DNA of 49,583 nt from Dehalococcoidia bacterium (GCA_025361145.1 JANYAV010000020.1:1-49583), one strand, 5' to 3'. Shown: positions 17,012-25,447, numbered from the stretch's first letter. The notes: generated from the letters alone by a model not told the origin. Numbers and translations are program-made.

Positions 17012-17896
17012 TTAAAGCCCGGCGGCTTCAATGATCTGGGGCACTTTCTTTTCCCAGCCGATAGCCATGATATGCACGCCCTGGCAGAGAGGCTTCAACT
17101 GCTTAATCAGGTCGGAGCACATCTCGAGGCCGGTTTTAGTTTTATCTTCGGCCTGGCTGATCTTATCGATCATGTCCTGCGGCACATTCACCCCGGCCAC
17201 ATTTTTATTCATAAATTTAGCCATTCCGGCGGATTTCAAAGGAATTACACCGGCGAGTACCGGCACTTTATATTGCTCCGCACGTTTCATAAATTTCTCA
17301 AAAAGCCCGGGGTCATAAATAGCCTGGGTTTGAAAATATTTAGCTCCAGCGGCGATTTTCTTCTCCATCTTCAAGATCTGCAACTCATAGGCGGCTTCAG
17401 TATCCGCTCCCGGATTGACCACCGCCCCGGCAAAGAAATCGGTCTTACCCACCAGCGGATTGCCCATCATATCCTTGCCCTCATTCAAGCCTTGAATGAC
17501 CGAAAGCAGCGAAACCGAGTCCAGATCATAGACCGGTTTGGCCTGAGGATGATCGCCTGAGGAAGGCAAATCTCCGGTCAGAGACAGCACATTTTGAATG
17601 CCCAGCACCGCCGCGCTCAATAAATCGGACTGAAGAGCGATGCGGTTCCTGTCCCGGCAGGTGACCTGATAAATCGGTTCAATGCCCCACCCGACCAGTA
17701 AGTGACTGACCGCCAGAGAACCCAGCCTCATTACCGAGCTTTGCTGATCGGTGACATTCACCGCGTCCACTTTATCTTTCAGCAGTTTGGCGACCAATTC
17801 CAGTTCAGTGATGTCAGTGCCTTTTAGCGGACCAGCCTCGGCAGTGACCACGAATTTCTTTGATTCAAAGGCCTGTTTGAGCTTGCTATTGGGCAC
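17012..17896 (-). CDS. metF: methylenetetrahydrofolate reductase, catalytic subunit MetF
   Basis: 294 residues with the MetF TIM-barrel pattern: FVVTAEAGPLKG at the N-terminus, DAVNVTDQQ, VTCRDRNRIALQSDLL (flavin/folate region), LSLTGD and GAKYFQTQAIYD. It reduces methylene-tetrahydrofolate to methyl-tetrahydrofolate in the methyl branch of the Wood-Ljungdahl pathway. Last gene of the hdr-mvh-met operon; its start overlaps metV by 11 bases, typical of an obligate MetV-MetF complex. In acetogens such as Moorella, MetFV associates with HdrABC-MvhD, and the same gene set is present here. The alternative role in methionine synthesis only is less likely in this context. Confidence 0.92.
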   Translation of the reverse strand: MPNSKLKQAFESKKFVVTAEAGPLKGTDITELELVAKLLKDKVDAVNVTDQQSSVMRLGSLAVSHLLVGWGIEPIYQVTCRDRNRIALQSDLLSAAVLGIQNVLSLTGDLPSSGDHPQAKPVYDLDSVSLLSVIQGLNEGKDMMGNPLVGKTDFFAGAVVNPGADTEAAYELQILKMEKKIAAGAKYFQTQAIYDPGLFEKFMKRAEQYKVPVLAGVIPLKSAGMAKFMNKNVAGVNVPQDMIDKISQAEDKTKTGLEMCSDLIKQLKPLCQGVHIMAIGWEKKVPQIIEAAGL

Positions 17897-18575
17897 TTTT
17901 CTCCTCCATCCTGGGTTTCAGGTAGACCTCGTTAATATAACGACCTGGGTGGGTCTGCTTGCTGTAATCCTTGACCGTTAATACCTTATTCAGGTCAACC
18001 AGGCGATTCTGTTTTTTCAGCCGGTTATAGATCAGCACCCAGGCACAGTCCTTTTCCTGGCTGGCCTCACATTTGCCGTTCTTGCTGCCGCCGCAGGGCC
18101 CGTTCACCAGGCTCTTGGCACAGATAGTCATAGGACAAATCCCGCCGTAATCGGCCAGCACACAATTACCGCAGGCACGGCAGCGCTCCGCCCAGTTGCC
18201 CTGGGCTTCGGTGACACCGATAAAACGGGTATCCAGGGCAGGAATCGAGCGCATAGGTTCCAATACCTCAGCGCAATACTGCACGCCGGCGCCGCAGGCC
18301 ATCGAGAGAATGGCCTCATATTCTTTAGCTTTATCTTTTATCGCATCGAAGAATTCACGGTCGCACTGCCTTTCGATCGTGGCCTCGCCGATCTTGATAG
18401 TTACACCGGCTAACTGACTTTTCATGCGCAGTTCGGCAGCCAGCAAGCCGACCTCTTTCTCCCCGCCGGCCTGACAGACCGCCACACAGGTGCCGCAGCC
18501 CAGCACCAGAACGCTTTTCAGGTCTTTGATGCTATCCCAGATTTGCTCAAAGGTCTTTCTTTCACCGACAATCAT
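17886..18575 (-). CDS. metV: MetV, iron-sulfur/zinc partner of MetF
   Basis: 229 residues, cysteine-rich: GCGTCVAVCQAGG near the N-terminus, ACGAGVQYC in the middle and CRACGNCVLADYGGICPMTICAKSLVNGPCGGSKNGKCE in the C-terminal half. The last is the MetV (MTHFR C-terminal) signature with its NGPCGG loop. MetV carries an Fe-S cluster and a Zn site and passes electrons to the FAD of MetF. It overlaps metF by 11 bases and follows mvhD after a 91-base gap containing a GAGAGAG/CTCTCT weak inverted repeat. Confidence 0.92.
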   Translation of the reverse strand: MIVGERKTFEQIWDSIKDLKSVLVLGCGTCVAVCQAGGEKEVGLLAAELRMKSQLAGVTIKIGEATIERQCDREFFDAIKDKAKEYEAILSMACGAGVQYCAEVLEPMRSIPALDTRFIGVTEAQGNWAERCRACGNCVLADYGGICPMTICAKSLVNGPCGGSKNGKCEASQEKDCAWVLIYNRLKKQNRLVDLNKVLTVKDYSKQTHPGRYINEVYLKPRMEEKSAQ

Positions 18576-18666
18576 TTAACACCTCGAAAAAGTAATTAGT
18601 ATTTAGCAACGAGTTTTGAGAGAGGGAGGGAACTATTAACTAACAACTAATTACTCTCTCTTTCTC

Positions 18667-19095
18667 CTATATACTCTTTCCTTGCGTCTTCAAAGGATTT
18701 GGCCCTAACTTATGCGCCCGTTCGGTCATCTCATCGGCTGCTTTAGCGAATAAGACGGAATTAGAAGCCGCGATATGATACATCTCCAGGCGTTCGGGTT
18801 CAATCCCCACTTCCTTTAAAAGTTTTTTAGCCTCAATTACCTTCTGCCTGGCAAACAGATTACCCTCCTGAAAATGGCAGCTCCCCTCCTCACAACCAGC
18901 CACAAAAACCGCATCGGCACCGTCTTCAAAGGCCTTTAAAAGATGCAATGTATCCACCTTGCCAGTACACATCAGGCGGACGATACGCACATTGGGGGAA
19001 TATTCCAGGCGCATCGATCCTGCCAGATCAGCGGCAGAATAAGCGCAGTAATGACAGCAGAAGGCCACTACTTTAGGTTCAAAGGTGTTTTCCAT
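18667..19095 (-). CDS. mvhD: MvhD-type [2Fe-2S] electron-transfer subunit
   Basis: 142 residues with the MvhD/FlpD cysteine pattern: FCCHYCAYSAADLAGS at the N-terminus, RLMCTGKVD, and AGCEEGSCHFQEGN with the NxxAR context that follows. In methanogens MvhD links hydrogenase or formate dehydrogenase to HdrA. In the MetFV-HdrABC-MvhD complex of acetogens it joins the Hdr module to the reductase. The start shares one base with the hdrA stop, so the two are translationally coupled. No hydrogenase genes are present, consistent with the NAD(P)H-linked type. Confidence 0.92.
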   Translation of the reverse strand: MENTFEPKVVAFCCHYCAYSAADLAGSMRLEYSPNVRIVRLMCTGKVDTLHLLKAFEDGADAVFVAGCEEGSCHFQEGNLFARQKVIEAKKLLKEVGIEPERLEMYHIAASNSVLFAKAADEMTERAHKLGPNPLKTQGKSI

Positions 19096-22000
19096 TATTT
19101 CCTCTCCGCTTCTACCAGCACTCTGGTCTTAGCCAAGACCTGTTCGTCGGAGTAGTTATGTAAGGTGATGGCTTTACGCGGGCAAACACTCGCGCAAATG
19201 CCGCAGCCCTGACAGGCGGCAGGTTCGATATAAGAAACGCCCTTGTCGTTGATGCGCGGGACATCGTAGGGACAGGCACGAACGCAGGTCAGGCAGGCCA
19301 CGCATTTGTCGGGATCTACCACTGAAATCATACCGCCCACCATCAGATAAGGCTGGGAAAGTACAGTTAAAGCCCGCGAAACCGCCCCCCTGGCCTGAAG
19401 GATAGACTCGGCCACCTTTTTAGGCCCATGAACCAGACCGCAAACGTACATGCCTTCATTGACCAGGTCCAGCGGGCGCAACTTCATATGAGCTTCCATC
19501 ACAAATTTGTCCTGAGTTAGCGAAAGTTTTAATAGGTTTGCGAATTCTTCAGCATCCGGCTGAGGCCGGATTGCTGTACTTAATACCAGCAAATCGGCCA
19601 AAAGGGCTAGCTCTCTATGCAAAGTTTTGTCCAGCACCTTAATCTGCAAGCCGCATTTCTCCAGTGCAACTTCAGGCTTATGATCGACATCAAAACGGAT
19701 AAAAGTAACCCCTAGCTCGCGCGCTTTGCGATATTTTATCTCACTCATACCATAAGTCCGTATATCGCGATACAGCACGTAAACGTTCATTTCAGGGTTA
19801 GCTTCTTTTAAACGGATAGCATTATTGACCGCCTGACTGCAACAAACCCGGCTGCAATATTGATGCTCCGGTTCACGCGAGCCGACGCATTGTATCATCA
19901 CCACCGATTTGATTTTCTGGAAATCCAACTGCTTCCTATAAAGCTCCGTTTCCAGTTCCAACTGGGTCATAATCTGGGGAGAGCGCCCGTATAGATATTC
20001 CACAGGTTTATACGCAACACCACCGGTGGCAATAATCACTACTCCGTTTTGAACGGTCTGAGAATCGCCACTTTCCGTGCTGATTTCAGTAGTATAATTG
20101 CCCAGAAAACCGGAGATCTTTTTTACTCTTGCCCCTGTGTAAATCGTGATCCGCGGGTTATTTTCAACCGTTTGCCTTAAGGCTTTTAGCAAATCCCTGG
20201 GATCTTTGTGGCTGAGGAAATAGATTTGCCTCAGGTTGCCTCCCAGTTCCTTTTCTCTTTCGACCAGTACAGCTTGATAACCCTGGGCTGCAATCTCACG
20301 CGCAGCGATCATGCCGGAAACCCCTCCCCCGATAATCAGCGCCCGGCGGGTCACTTCAGCGCGCTGCTGATGCAAGGGCAGAAGGGTAATTGAGCGTGCT
20401 ACGGCCATCCGCACCAAATCCTTGGCTTTCTCCGTAGACTCCGGCAGATGGGTGGCGTGCACCCAGGAACACTGGTCTCGAATGTTGGCCATTTCAAATA
20501 AATATTTATTCAATCCGCCCTCACGGATGGTGTCCTGGAAAAGCGGTTCATGGGTACGGGGACTGCAGGAGGCCACCACAACGCGGTTCAGGTTATTATC
20601 TTTAATAGCTTTAATCATTTTATCCTGCGTATCAGTCGCACAGGTGTAAAGGTTTTCTTCCGCATGAACCACGCTGGGAATAGTGGCTGCGTACCTGACT
20701 ACTTCAGGGACGTTGACCACCCGGGCGATGTTAGTACCGCAGCGGCAGACAAAAACTCCCACTCTGGGCTCGCCGTCTACTTCAGTTTCAGGCGGGTAGA
20801 CCTTTTCAGTGACCAGTGTGCCGCGTTCTTCATGGATGATCTCACCGGCCAGGCAGGCCGCCCCACTGGCGCTCATTACTGATTCAGGTATATCGATCGG
20901 CGCGGTGAAAGCTCCCGCCACAAAAACGCCCGGACGAGAGGTAGTACCGGGATTCAGCCGGTCAGTATCACAGAAGCCAAAATGGTCGAGCTGTATGCCG
21001 ACCTTCTCAGCCAGCTCTTTAGTCCCCGCGGCGGGCACCAGGCCAACCGAGAGTACCACCAGGTCAAATTCCTCCTGGACCTTCTTGCCGTCATCACCGC
21101 TGTATTCCAACAATAAATTGTGGTTCTTTTGCAGTTCTTTCACGCCGGAGGGGATGCTATTGATATAACGCACACCAAATTTATCTCGCGCGGATTCGTA
21201 ATATCGTTCAAAACCTTTGCCGAAGGCCCGGAGGTCATTATAGAAAATGGTGGGGCGAATTGTCCCCTCATGCTCTCTGGCTATCACGGCTTCCTTGGTA
21301 GCATACATGCAGCAGACCGAGGAACAATAATCGCGTCCGCAGCTTGGATCGCGCGAACCCACGCACTGAATCCAGCCGATTTTGACCGGATGCTTACCAT
21401 CCGAGGGCCGTTTGACCTGCCCCTGATAAGGACCTGATGCGGAGAGAATACGTTCAAACTCCAGGCTGGTCACCACATTGGGCAGGCGGCCGTAACCGTA
21501 TTCGCTTTTAATCTTAGCATCGAAAGGATCGAAACCCGGCGCCAGCACTACCGAACCTATCTTAATTTCCAGCTGTTCGGCTTTCTGGGAGTGGTCCACG
21601 GCTTTAGGCTGACAAACCGCGACGCATTGCAGGCACTCACTGCACAAACCGCAATTTAAACAGCGCTCCGCCTCACGTTTGGCTTCATCTTCAGAATACA
21701 TGAGGTTCATTTCGTCGAAGCTGGATAATCGGCGTGCCATTTCGATCTTGCGCAGCGGCACCCGTTTCTGTTTGGCGTGTTTATCTTCCGGCAAGGGTGC
21801 AGGCGTTTCGACAGTTTTTTCCCGGCCTTGCTTCAAGTCCTGCCCGTTCAAATAGCGTTCGATGGAAACGGCAGCCTCATGGCCATGGGCGATGGCTTCT
21901 ACAGCTGATTTGGGACCACTAACAGCGTCACCTCCCGCGAAAATACCTGTCTCATCAGTAGCCAGTGTCAAAGAATCGGCAATGATCCAGCCACCCCGAG

Positions 22001-23543
22001 AAACTTTTACCATTGTGTTTTGAGATAGCACAGACAAATCGGTCGCCTGGCCGATGGCCACGATCAAAGAATCGCAATCAATCTGATTAGTGACGTTCTT
22101 ATCGTATTGGGGGTTGAATTTCTTCTCACTATTAAAGACTGATATACACCTGATAAATTCAATCGCGGCGACCTGGCCGTCTTTGCCTTTAAATTGCTGC
22201 GGTCCCCAGGAATTATGTATCTGAATGCCCTCTTCTTCGGCCTCCTCGATTTCCCATGTATGAGCAGGCATTTCGTTTCTGGCTTCCAGGCAGAAGACAT
22301 GGGCTTCGGCAGCTCCCAAACGCCGGGCGCTGCGGGCAGCATCCATAGCCACGTTGCCGCCGCCGATGATTACCACTTTTTGCCCCAGTTTAACCGGCTG
22401 GTCCTGATTGACCGCTTTTAGAAATTCCAGGGCAGGGATAACGCCCTTTAATTCCGCGCCGGGGATGGTTAGGTTACGACTATGCTGAGCGCCAATGGCC
22501 AGATAGACAGCCTGATAACCCTGTGCCTTTAAATAGGCCAGATTAAAATTATCTTTTATCGGGGTATTCAATTTAAGATCGATGCCCAGATCGATAATCT
22601 CTTTAATATCGGCGGCTAACACTTCACGCGGCAGGCGGTATTGGGGGATGGCCCACTGCAATTGTCCGCCCGGTTTGGAAGCAGCTTCATAAATAGTTAC
22701 CGGGTAGCCATGTTTAGCCAGGTCGGCGGCACAGGTCAAACCGGAAGGACCGGCGCCTACCACCGCGATTCTAGGCTTGGATGGATCGATTTTGTTTTCA
22801 ACTGCGGGGGCCAGCGTGCCCTCTTTGCGCTTCTGACGCACAATATCGGCAACGAAAGCCTTGATGGGCGCGATGCCCAGAGGCTCATCCACCTGTCCGC
22901 GGTTGCAATTCTGCTCGCAGGGATGGTGACAGATACGGCCGACCGAGGCCGGTAGAGGAATCCACTGTTTAATATGATCGAAGGCCTCCAGATACTTACC
23001 AGTACCTGTCAAAGCGATGTAACCCTGCCCGTTGCAGCCTGCAGGACAGGACAGTTTACAGGGAGGCCGGTCGCCTTTAGTAATGGCAAAAGCACCCGGA
23101 ATGGCCTGGGGATATCGCCTTGAGGTGGCCTTGCGCTGACTCAGTTCCTCTTCAAATTCATTTTTCAGTTCCACCGGGCAGGCGGTCACACAATCTCCGC
23201 AGCCGGTACATTTTACCAGGTCAATATAACGGGGTTTCTTTAATATTTTGGCGTTGAAATTGCCGGCTTCGCCTTCCAGGGATTCCAGATCAGCGTTGGT
23301 GATAATCTCGATATTGCGGTGCTTGGCCACTTCGATCAGTTTGGGGGAGATCATGCACATTGAGCAATCATTGGTGGGAAAGGTCTTGTCCAATTGCGCC
23401 ATGCGTCCGCCGATGGAGGATGTCCTCTCCACCAGGTAAACTTTAAAACCGGAATTGGCCAGGTCGAGGGCTGATTGCATCCCGGCGATGCCGCCGCCCA
23501 CCACCATGGCCGCTCCGACTTTTTTCTTTGACTGTTCAGTCAT
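19095..23543 (-). CDS. hdrA: HdrA-like flavoprotein fused to a GltD-type domain and a second HdrA module
   Basis: 1482 residues, about twice a standard HdrA. Order: HdrA FAD domain (VGGGIAGMQ at 15-23, DCSMCMISPKL at 59-69, cluster CTGCGDCVTACP at 112-123); an inserted GltD-like NAD(P)H/FAD unit (Cys-rich CKLSCPAGCNGQG at 162, CHHPCEQNCNRG at 205, VVGAGPSGL at 261, VVIIGGGNVAMDAARSARR at about 390); the rest of the first HdrA (Cys group CLNCGLCSECLQCVAVCQ at 628, CVGSRDPS and YCSSVCCMYA at 727-746); a second HdrA module with its FVCRCGTNIA start (931), third Rossmann motif IIGGGVSGM (1070) and CVGSREPE (1219); then two [4Fe-4S] motifs (1414, 1444). It should be the bifurcating core accepting electrons from NAD(P)H. 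Confidence 0.9.
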   Translation of the reverse strand: MTEQSKKKVGAAMVVGGGIAGMQSALDLANSGFKVYLVERTSSIGGRMAQLDKTFPTNDCSMCMISPKLIEVAKHRNIEIITNADLESLEGEAGNFNAKILKKPRYIDLVKCTGCGDCVTACPVELKNEFEEELSQRKATSRRYPQAIPGAFAITKGDRPPCKLSCPAGCNGQGYIALTGTGKYLEAFDHIKQWIPLPASVGRICHHPCEQNCNRGQVDEPLGIAPIKAFVADIVRQKRKEGTLAPAVENKIDPSKPRIAVVGAGPSGLTCAADLAKHGYPVTIYEAASKPGGQLQWAIPQYRLPREVLAADIKEIIDLGIDLKLNTPIKDNFNLAYLKAQGYQAVYLAIGAQHSRNLTIPGAELKGVIPALEFLKAVNQDQPVKLGQKVVIIGGGNVAMDAARSARRLGAAEAHVFCLEARNEMPAHTWEIEEAEEEGIQIHNSWGPQQFKGKDGQVAAIEFIRCISVFNSEKKFNPQYDKNVTNQIDCDSLIVAIGQATDLSVLSQNTMVKVSRGGWIIADSLTLATDETGIFAGGDAVSGPKSAVEAIAHGHEAAVSIERYLNGQDLKQGREKTVETPAPLPEDKHAKQKRVPLRKIEMARRLSSFDEMNLMYSEDEAKREAERCLNCGLCSECLQCVAVCQPKAVDHSQKAEQLEIKIGSVVLAPGFDPFDAKIKSEYGYGRLPNVVTSLEFERILSASGPYQGQVKRPSDGKHPVKIGWIQCVGSRDPSCGRDYCSSVCCMYATKEAVIAREHEGTIRPTIFYNDLRAFGKGFERYYESARDKFGVRYINSIPSGVKELQKNHNLLLEYSGDDGKKVQEEFDLVVLSVGLVPAAGTKELAEKVGIQLDHFGFCDTDRLNPGTTSRPGVFVAGAFTAPIDIPESVMSASGAACLAGEIIHEERGTLVTEKVYPPETEVDGEPRVGVFVCRCGTNIARVVNVPEVVRYAATIPSVVHAEENLYTCATDTQDKMIKAIKDNNLNRVVVASCSPRTHEPLFQDTIREGGLNKYLFEMANIRDQCSWVHATHLPESTEKAKDLVRMAVARSITLLPLHQQRAEVTRRALIIGGGVSGMIAAREIAAQGYQAVLVEREKELGGNLRQIYFLSHKDPRDLLKALRQTVENNPRITIYTGARVKKISGFLGNYTTEISTESGDSQTVQNGVVIIATGGVAYKPVEYLYGRSPQIMTQLELETELYRKQLDFQKIKSVVMIQCVGSREPEHQYCSRVCCSQAVNNAIRLKEANPEMNVYVLYRDIRTYGMSEIKYRKARELGVTFIRFDVDHKPEVALEKCGLQIKVLDKTLHRELALLADLLVLSTAIRPQPDAEEFANLLKLSLTQDKFVMEAHMKLRPLDLVNEGMYVCGLVHGPKKVAESILQARGAVSRALTVLSQPYLMVGGMISVVDPDKCVACLTCVRACPYDVPRINDKGVSYIEPAACQGCGICASVCPRKAITLHNYSDEQVLAKTRVLVEAERK

Positions 23544-23553
23544 AACGAACCCT

Positions 23554-24408
23554 CTATAATAAGTCCTTTTGTTTTAATAAGGTTTTAGCCTCGGTAAAAT
23601 GTTTATTCAAATAGTTTTCAACCTGGGGATCGCCATAGGCCAGCCCCATCAACTCAGTAAAATAATAAACCGGAATGTGATAAGGCTGACCGTTTTCATC
23701 CATGATTTCTCTTTGGCGGGTATCGAGATTGGACTGGCACAGCGGGCAGCCAGCGACGATACAGTCAGCTCCGGCTTCCAGCGCCATATCCAGCAGTTTC
23801 TTCACCATTTTCTTGGCCAGTTCGGGATGGGTCAGCATGATGTTGCCCCCGCAGCAATCGGCCTTGAACGACCAGTTTTTGACCTCGGCACCCAGCGTCC
23901 GCATAATCTCATCCATAGCCATGGGATTTTCAGGGTCCGGGGCATCGGTGATCTTGGGGGGACGGACGGTCAAGCAGCCGTAATAACAGACCGGATGCAA
24001 ACCGGCAAGAGGCTTTTTGATTTTAGCCGCCAGCGCTCTCTCACCGATATTCTCCCAGATCAAATCGGCCCCGCTCTTAATTTTAAAGTGGCCCTGATAT
24101 TTTTGCTCTAAACCCTGCAGCGAACCCCCGGCTTTCAGAGCTTTATCGGCCGACTTTAACCTGTGGAAACAGGCCGCGCAAGGGACCATCAGGTCCATGC
24201 CCATTTTATCGGCAATCAGCAAATTCCTTCCAGCTAAGGAAACCGCCAGCTTGTCATCGGTTACATGAGCGGATGAAGCGCCGCAGCAGGTCCAGTCCGG
24301 CAATTCCTGCAATTCCAGTCCCAGGCACCGGGCCGTGGATTGTAGCGATTTATTATATTCAATGGCGGTACCATCCAGCGAACAGCCGGGATAGTAAGAT
24401 ACTTTCAT
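23554..24408 (-). CDS. hdrB: HdrB, heterodisulfide-reductase-like CCG-domain subunit
   Basis: 284 residues. Two CCG domains: CSLDG..., CCGASSAHVTDDK and CAACFHRLK in the first; CYYGCLTVR, CCGGNIMLTHPE and CPLCQSNLD in the second. These bind the noncubane clusters that in methanogens cleave the CoM-S-S-CoB disulfide. In an acetogen-type operon there is no such substrate known, and the subunit is assumed to pass electrons towards MetVF or act on another disulfide. It overlaps hdrC by one base and is 10 bases from hdrA. Confidence 0.93.
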   Translation of the reverse strand: MKVSYYPGCSLDGTAIEYNKSLQSTARCLGLELQELPDWTCCGASSAHVTDDKLAVSLAGRNLLIADKMGMDLMVPCAACFHRLKSADKALKAGGSLQGLEQKYQGHFKIKSGADLIWENIGERALAAKIKKPLAGLHPVCYYGCLTVRPPKITDAPDPENPMAMDEIMRTLGAEVKNWSFKADCCGGNIMLTHPELAKKMVKKLLDMALEAGADCIVAGCPLCQSNLDTRQREIMDENGQPYHIPVYYFTELMGLAYGDPQVENYLNKHFTEAKTLLKQKDLL

Positions 24409-24980
24409 TATTTTTTATTCTCCGCTTCACGGAAGATATTATCTATTTCTTTTCCACCCCTAAATCGTTCAGGAATCAGCTTCATCTTACCTTTGCTTAG
24501 CATTTTTAGTCCAAAGCCTGATTGCTTGAGCAGCCCTCTGATGCCGCCAGCTTTCAAGGCAAATTCAGCCACCATAGAGAGCTCGTGCATTCTGCCCAGC
24601 TTTTTGACGTTGCTCAGAAAGACCTTATGAAAAATAGGGGACTTCCGCTGTGAAGCTTTAACTCCTCTTTGGGTTGAAAGCTGCCGCAAAGTATCCATCA
24701 CATGCGCTATATCAATTTGGTTCGGGCAGCGGGTCGTGCAGGTTTCGCAGGAAGCGCAGACCCAGATAGTGTCGCTATTGATAACTTCATCAGTCAGGCC
24801 CAGTTGAATGGCATGCAACACCTGATGAGGCGCTATATCCATGGCAAAAGTCATGGGACAGCCGTTAGAACATTTCTCGCACTGGTAGCAAGTGGAAATC
24901 TGTTCTCCACTTAAGTTTTCAATTGTTTGGCGAGTCACCGGAGCGGGAGAACCGCCTTTTAACCTTTTGTTTACGGCCAT
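24408..24980 (-). CDS. hdrC: HdrC, two-cluster ferredoxin-like subunit
   Basis: 190 residues with two [4Fe-4S] motifs, CYQCEKCSNGCPM (about 36-48) and CASCETCTTRCPN (about 75-87), followed by a helical C-terminal region ending in a Lys/Glu-rich tail. It shuttles electrons between HdrA and HdrB. First gene of the operon; ATG 24980 has GGAAG about 8 bases upstream. The 520 bases before it hold a separate RNA unit ending in a terminator and then a possible TATAAT of its own. Confidence 0.93.
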   Translation of the reverse strand: MAVNKRLKGGSPAPVTRQTIENLSGEQISTCYQCEKCSNGCPMTFAMDIAPHQVLHAIQLGLTDEVINSDTIWVCASCETCTTRCPNQIDIAHVMDTLRQLSTQRGVKASQRKSPIFHKVFLSNVKKLGRMHELSMVAEFALKAGGIRGLLKQSGFGLKMLSKGKMKLIPERFRGGKEIDNIFREAENKK

Positions 24981-25060
24981 ATTTTAACTTCCTTGGTAAA
25001 CTCACCGGGGAATCATAATCATGGTTAGTCCAGTTAGAATCGTCATAACCCTCTTTTATA

Positions 25061-25066
25061 ATTATA
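25061..25066 (-). promoter_or_regulatory. possible -10 box of the hdr-met operon
   Basis: TATAAT on the minus strand about 80 bases before hdrC, downstream of the terminator at 25126-25164. The -35 position (TTACTG) is poor, so this is only a candidate. Confidence 0.35.
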
Positions 25067-25125
25067 CAGTTAAGTGCCCATTACAGTAATAATTATTTGA
25101 ATGGCGTAACTAAAAAGTGATTGGC

Positions 25126-25164
25126 AAAAAACTGAGGGGAAGAAATTATTTCATCCTTCCCCCC
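25126..25164 (-). terminator. intrinsic terminator ending the 25.1-25.4 kb RNA unit
   Basis: Minus strand: 9-bp stem GGGGGGAAG/CTTCCCCTC (one G-U) with a 13-base loop, then AG and six T (25131-25126). It ends the small transcript or, if conditional, controls read-through into hdrC 145 bases further on. Confidence 0.8.
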
Positions 25165-25263
25165 TTAACTATATTATTCTATTTTCAATTACCTCGAACC
25201 CAGTTCACTGAGTAGAACACTCAAAAGTTTAGACCGATTCTAATAAGACCGGTCGCTAAAACA

Positions 25264-25350
25264 CTAACACGAACCAGGTCCGAGTTGCTGTCCGCCCCAC
25301 CTTAACAGCAGGGCATAACTAGTCAGTTTGGCGCACTCCCAATTTTTCAT
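25264..25350 (-). CDS. 28-residue peptide with two Cys and two Trp (candidate)
   Basis: Too short for automatic calling. The frame from ATG 25350 to TAG reads MKNWECAK, then a hydrophobic middle LTSYALLLRW, and ends GGQQLGPGSC. Cys at positions 6 and 28 (the very last residue), Trp at 4 and 18. It is the longest sensible frame in a transcript with promoter and terminator, and faces a radical SAM gene on the other strand. Against it: the strong GGAGGTG (25376-25370) is 19 bases away and better placed for an overlapping 13-codon frame starting at 25360; only a GAG is near this ATG. It could be a modified peptide precursor, a leader peptide or a chance frame. Confidence 0.4.
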   Translation of the reverse strand: MKNWECAKLTSYALLLRWGGQQLGPGSC

Positions 25351-25360
25351 TCGGTCTCAT
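25319..25360 (-). CDS. 13-codon ORF with ideal ribosome site (possible leader)
   Basis: ATG 25360 is exactly 9 bases after GGAGGTG. The frame reads MRPNEKLGVRQTD and stops at TAG, overlapping the 28-codon frame in another register. It may serve to load ribosomes for re-initiation on the longer frame or to alter folding of the RNA. Very short, so only tentative. Confidence 0.25.
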   Translation of the reverse strand: MRPNEKLGVRQTD

Positions 25361-25418
25361 TTGTTTATGCACCTCCAGAAGCGCTAGCATACTCGTATTT
25401 AGCAACTTCCCTATATTC

Positions 25419-25447
25419 AATTTATCACGAGCGCATGCGATTGTCAA
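25419..25447 (-). promoter_or_regulatory. sigma-70 type promoter of the RNA/peptide unit
   Basis: Minus strand TTGACA (25447-25442), 17-base spacer, TAAATT (25424-25419). The spacer contains GCATGC within TCGCATGCGC. Start of transcription expected near 25412. Confidence 0.7.

Larger units (their letters stand above)
25126..25414 (-). ncRNA. putative structured ~290-nt transcript with a short ORF
   Basis: Bounded by a good promoter (25447-25419) and an intrinsic terminator. Visible helices on the minus strand: TGCTGT (25310-25305) / ACAGCA (25291-25286); GTTTTA-GC-GACCG pairing with CGGTC-TAAAC around a 13-base loop (about 25267-25232); TGAGT/ACTCA around GTTCT (about 25220-25205). It may be a small mRNA for the 28-residue peptide, a leader of the hdr operon or a regulatory RNA. 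I looked for SRP, tmRNA, RNase P, cobalamin, SAM, THF and T-box signatures by eye and recognised none. Class unknown. Confidence 0.5.

Noticed and set aside
20208-22955. Many plus-strand frames of 60-120 codons opposite hdrA
   Set aside because: No ribosome sites or recognisable domains. They mirror the G/C-rich codon structure of the real gene.
25190-25215. GGTTCGAGG on the minus strand looks like a tRNA T-loop
   Set aside because: The flanking bases do not form the 5-bp T-stem, and no acceptor or anticodon arm could be found, so no tRNA or tmRNA is called.
25261-25360. Read-through of the TAG ending the 13-codon frame (pyrrolysine or suppression)
   Set aside because: No Pyl machinery is in the window, and the frame beyond TAG has no supporting features.
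25126-25414. Known riboswitch upstream of the hdr-met operon (THF, SAM, cobalamin)
   Set aside because: The conserved core motifs of these classes, as far as I remember them, are not present. Only an unclassified structured RNA is supported.
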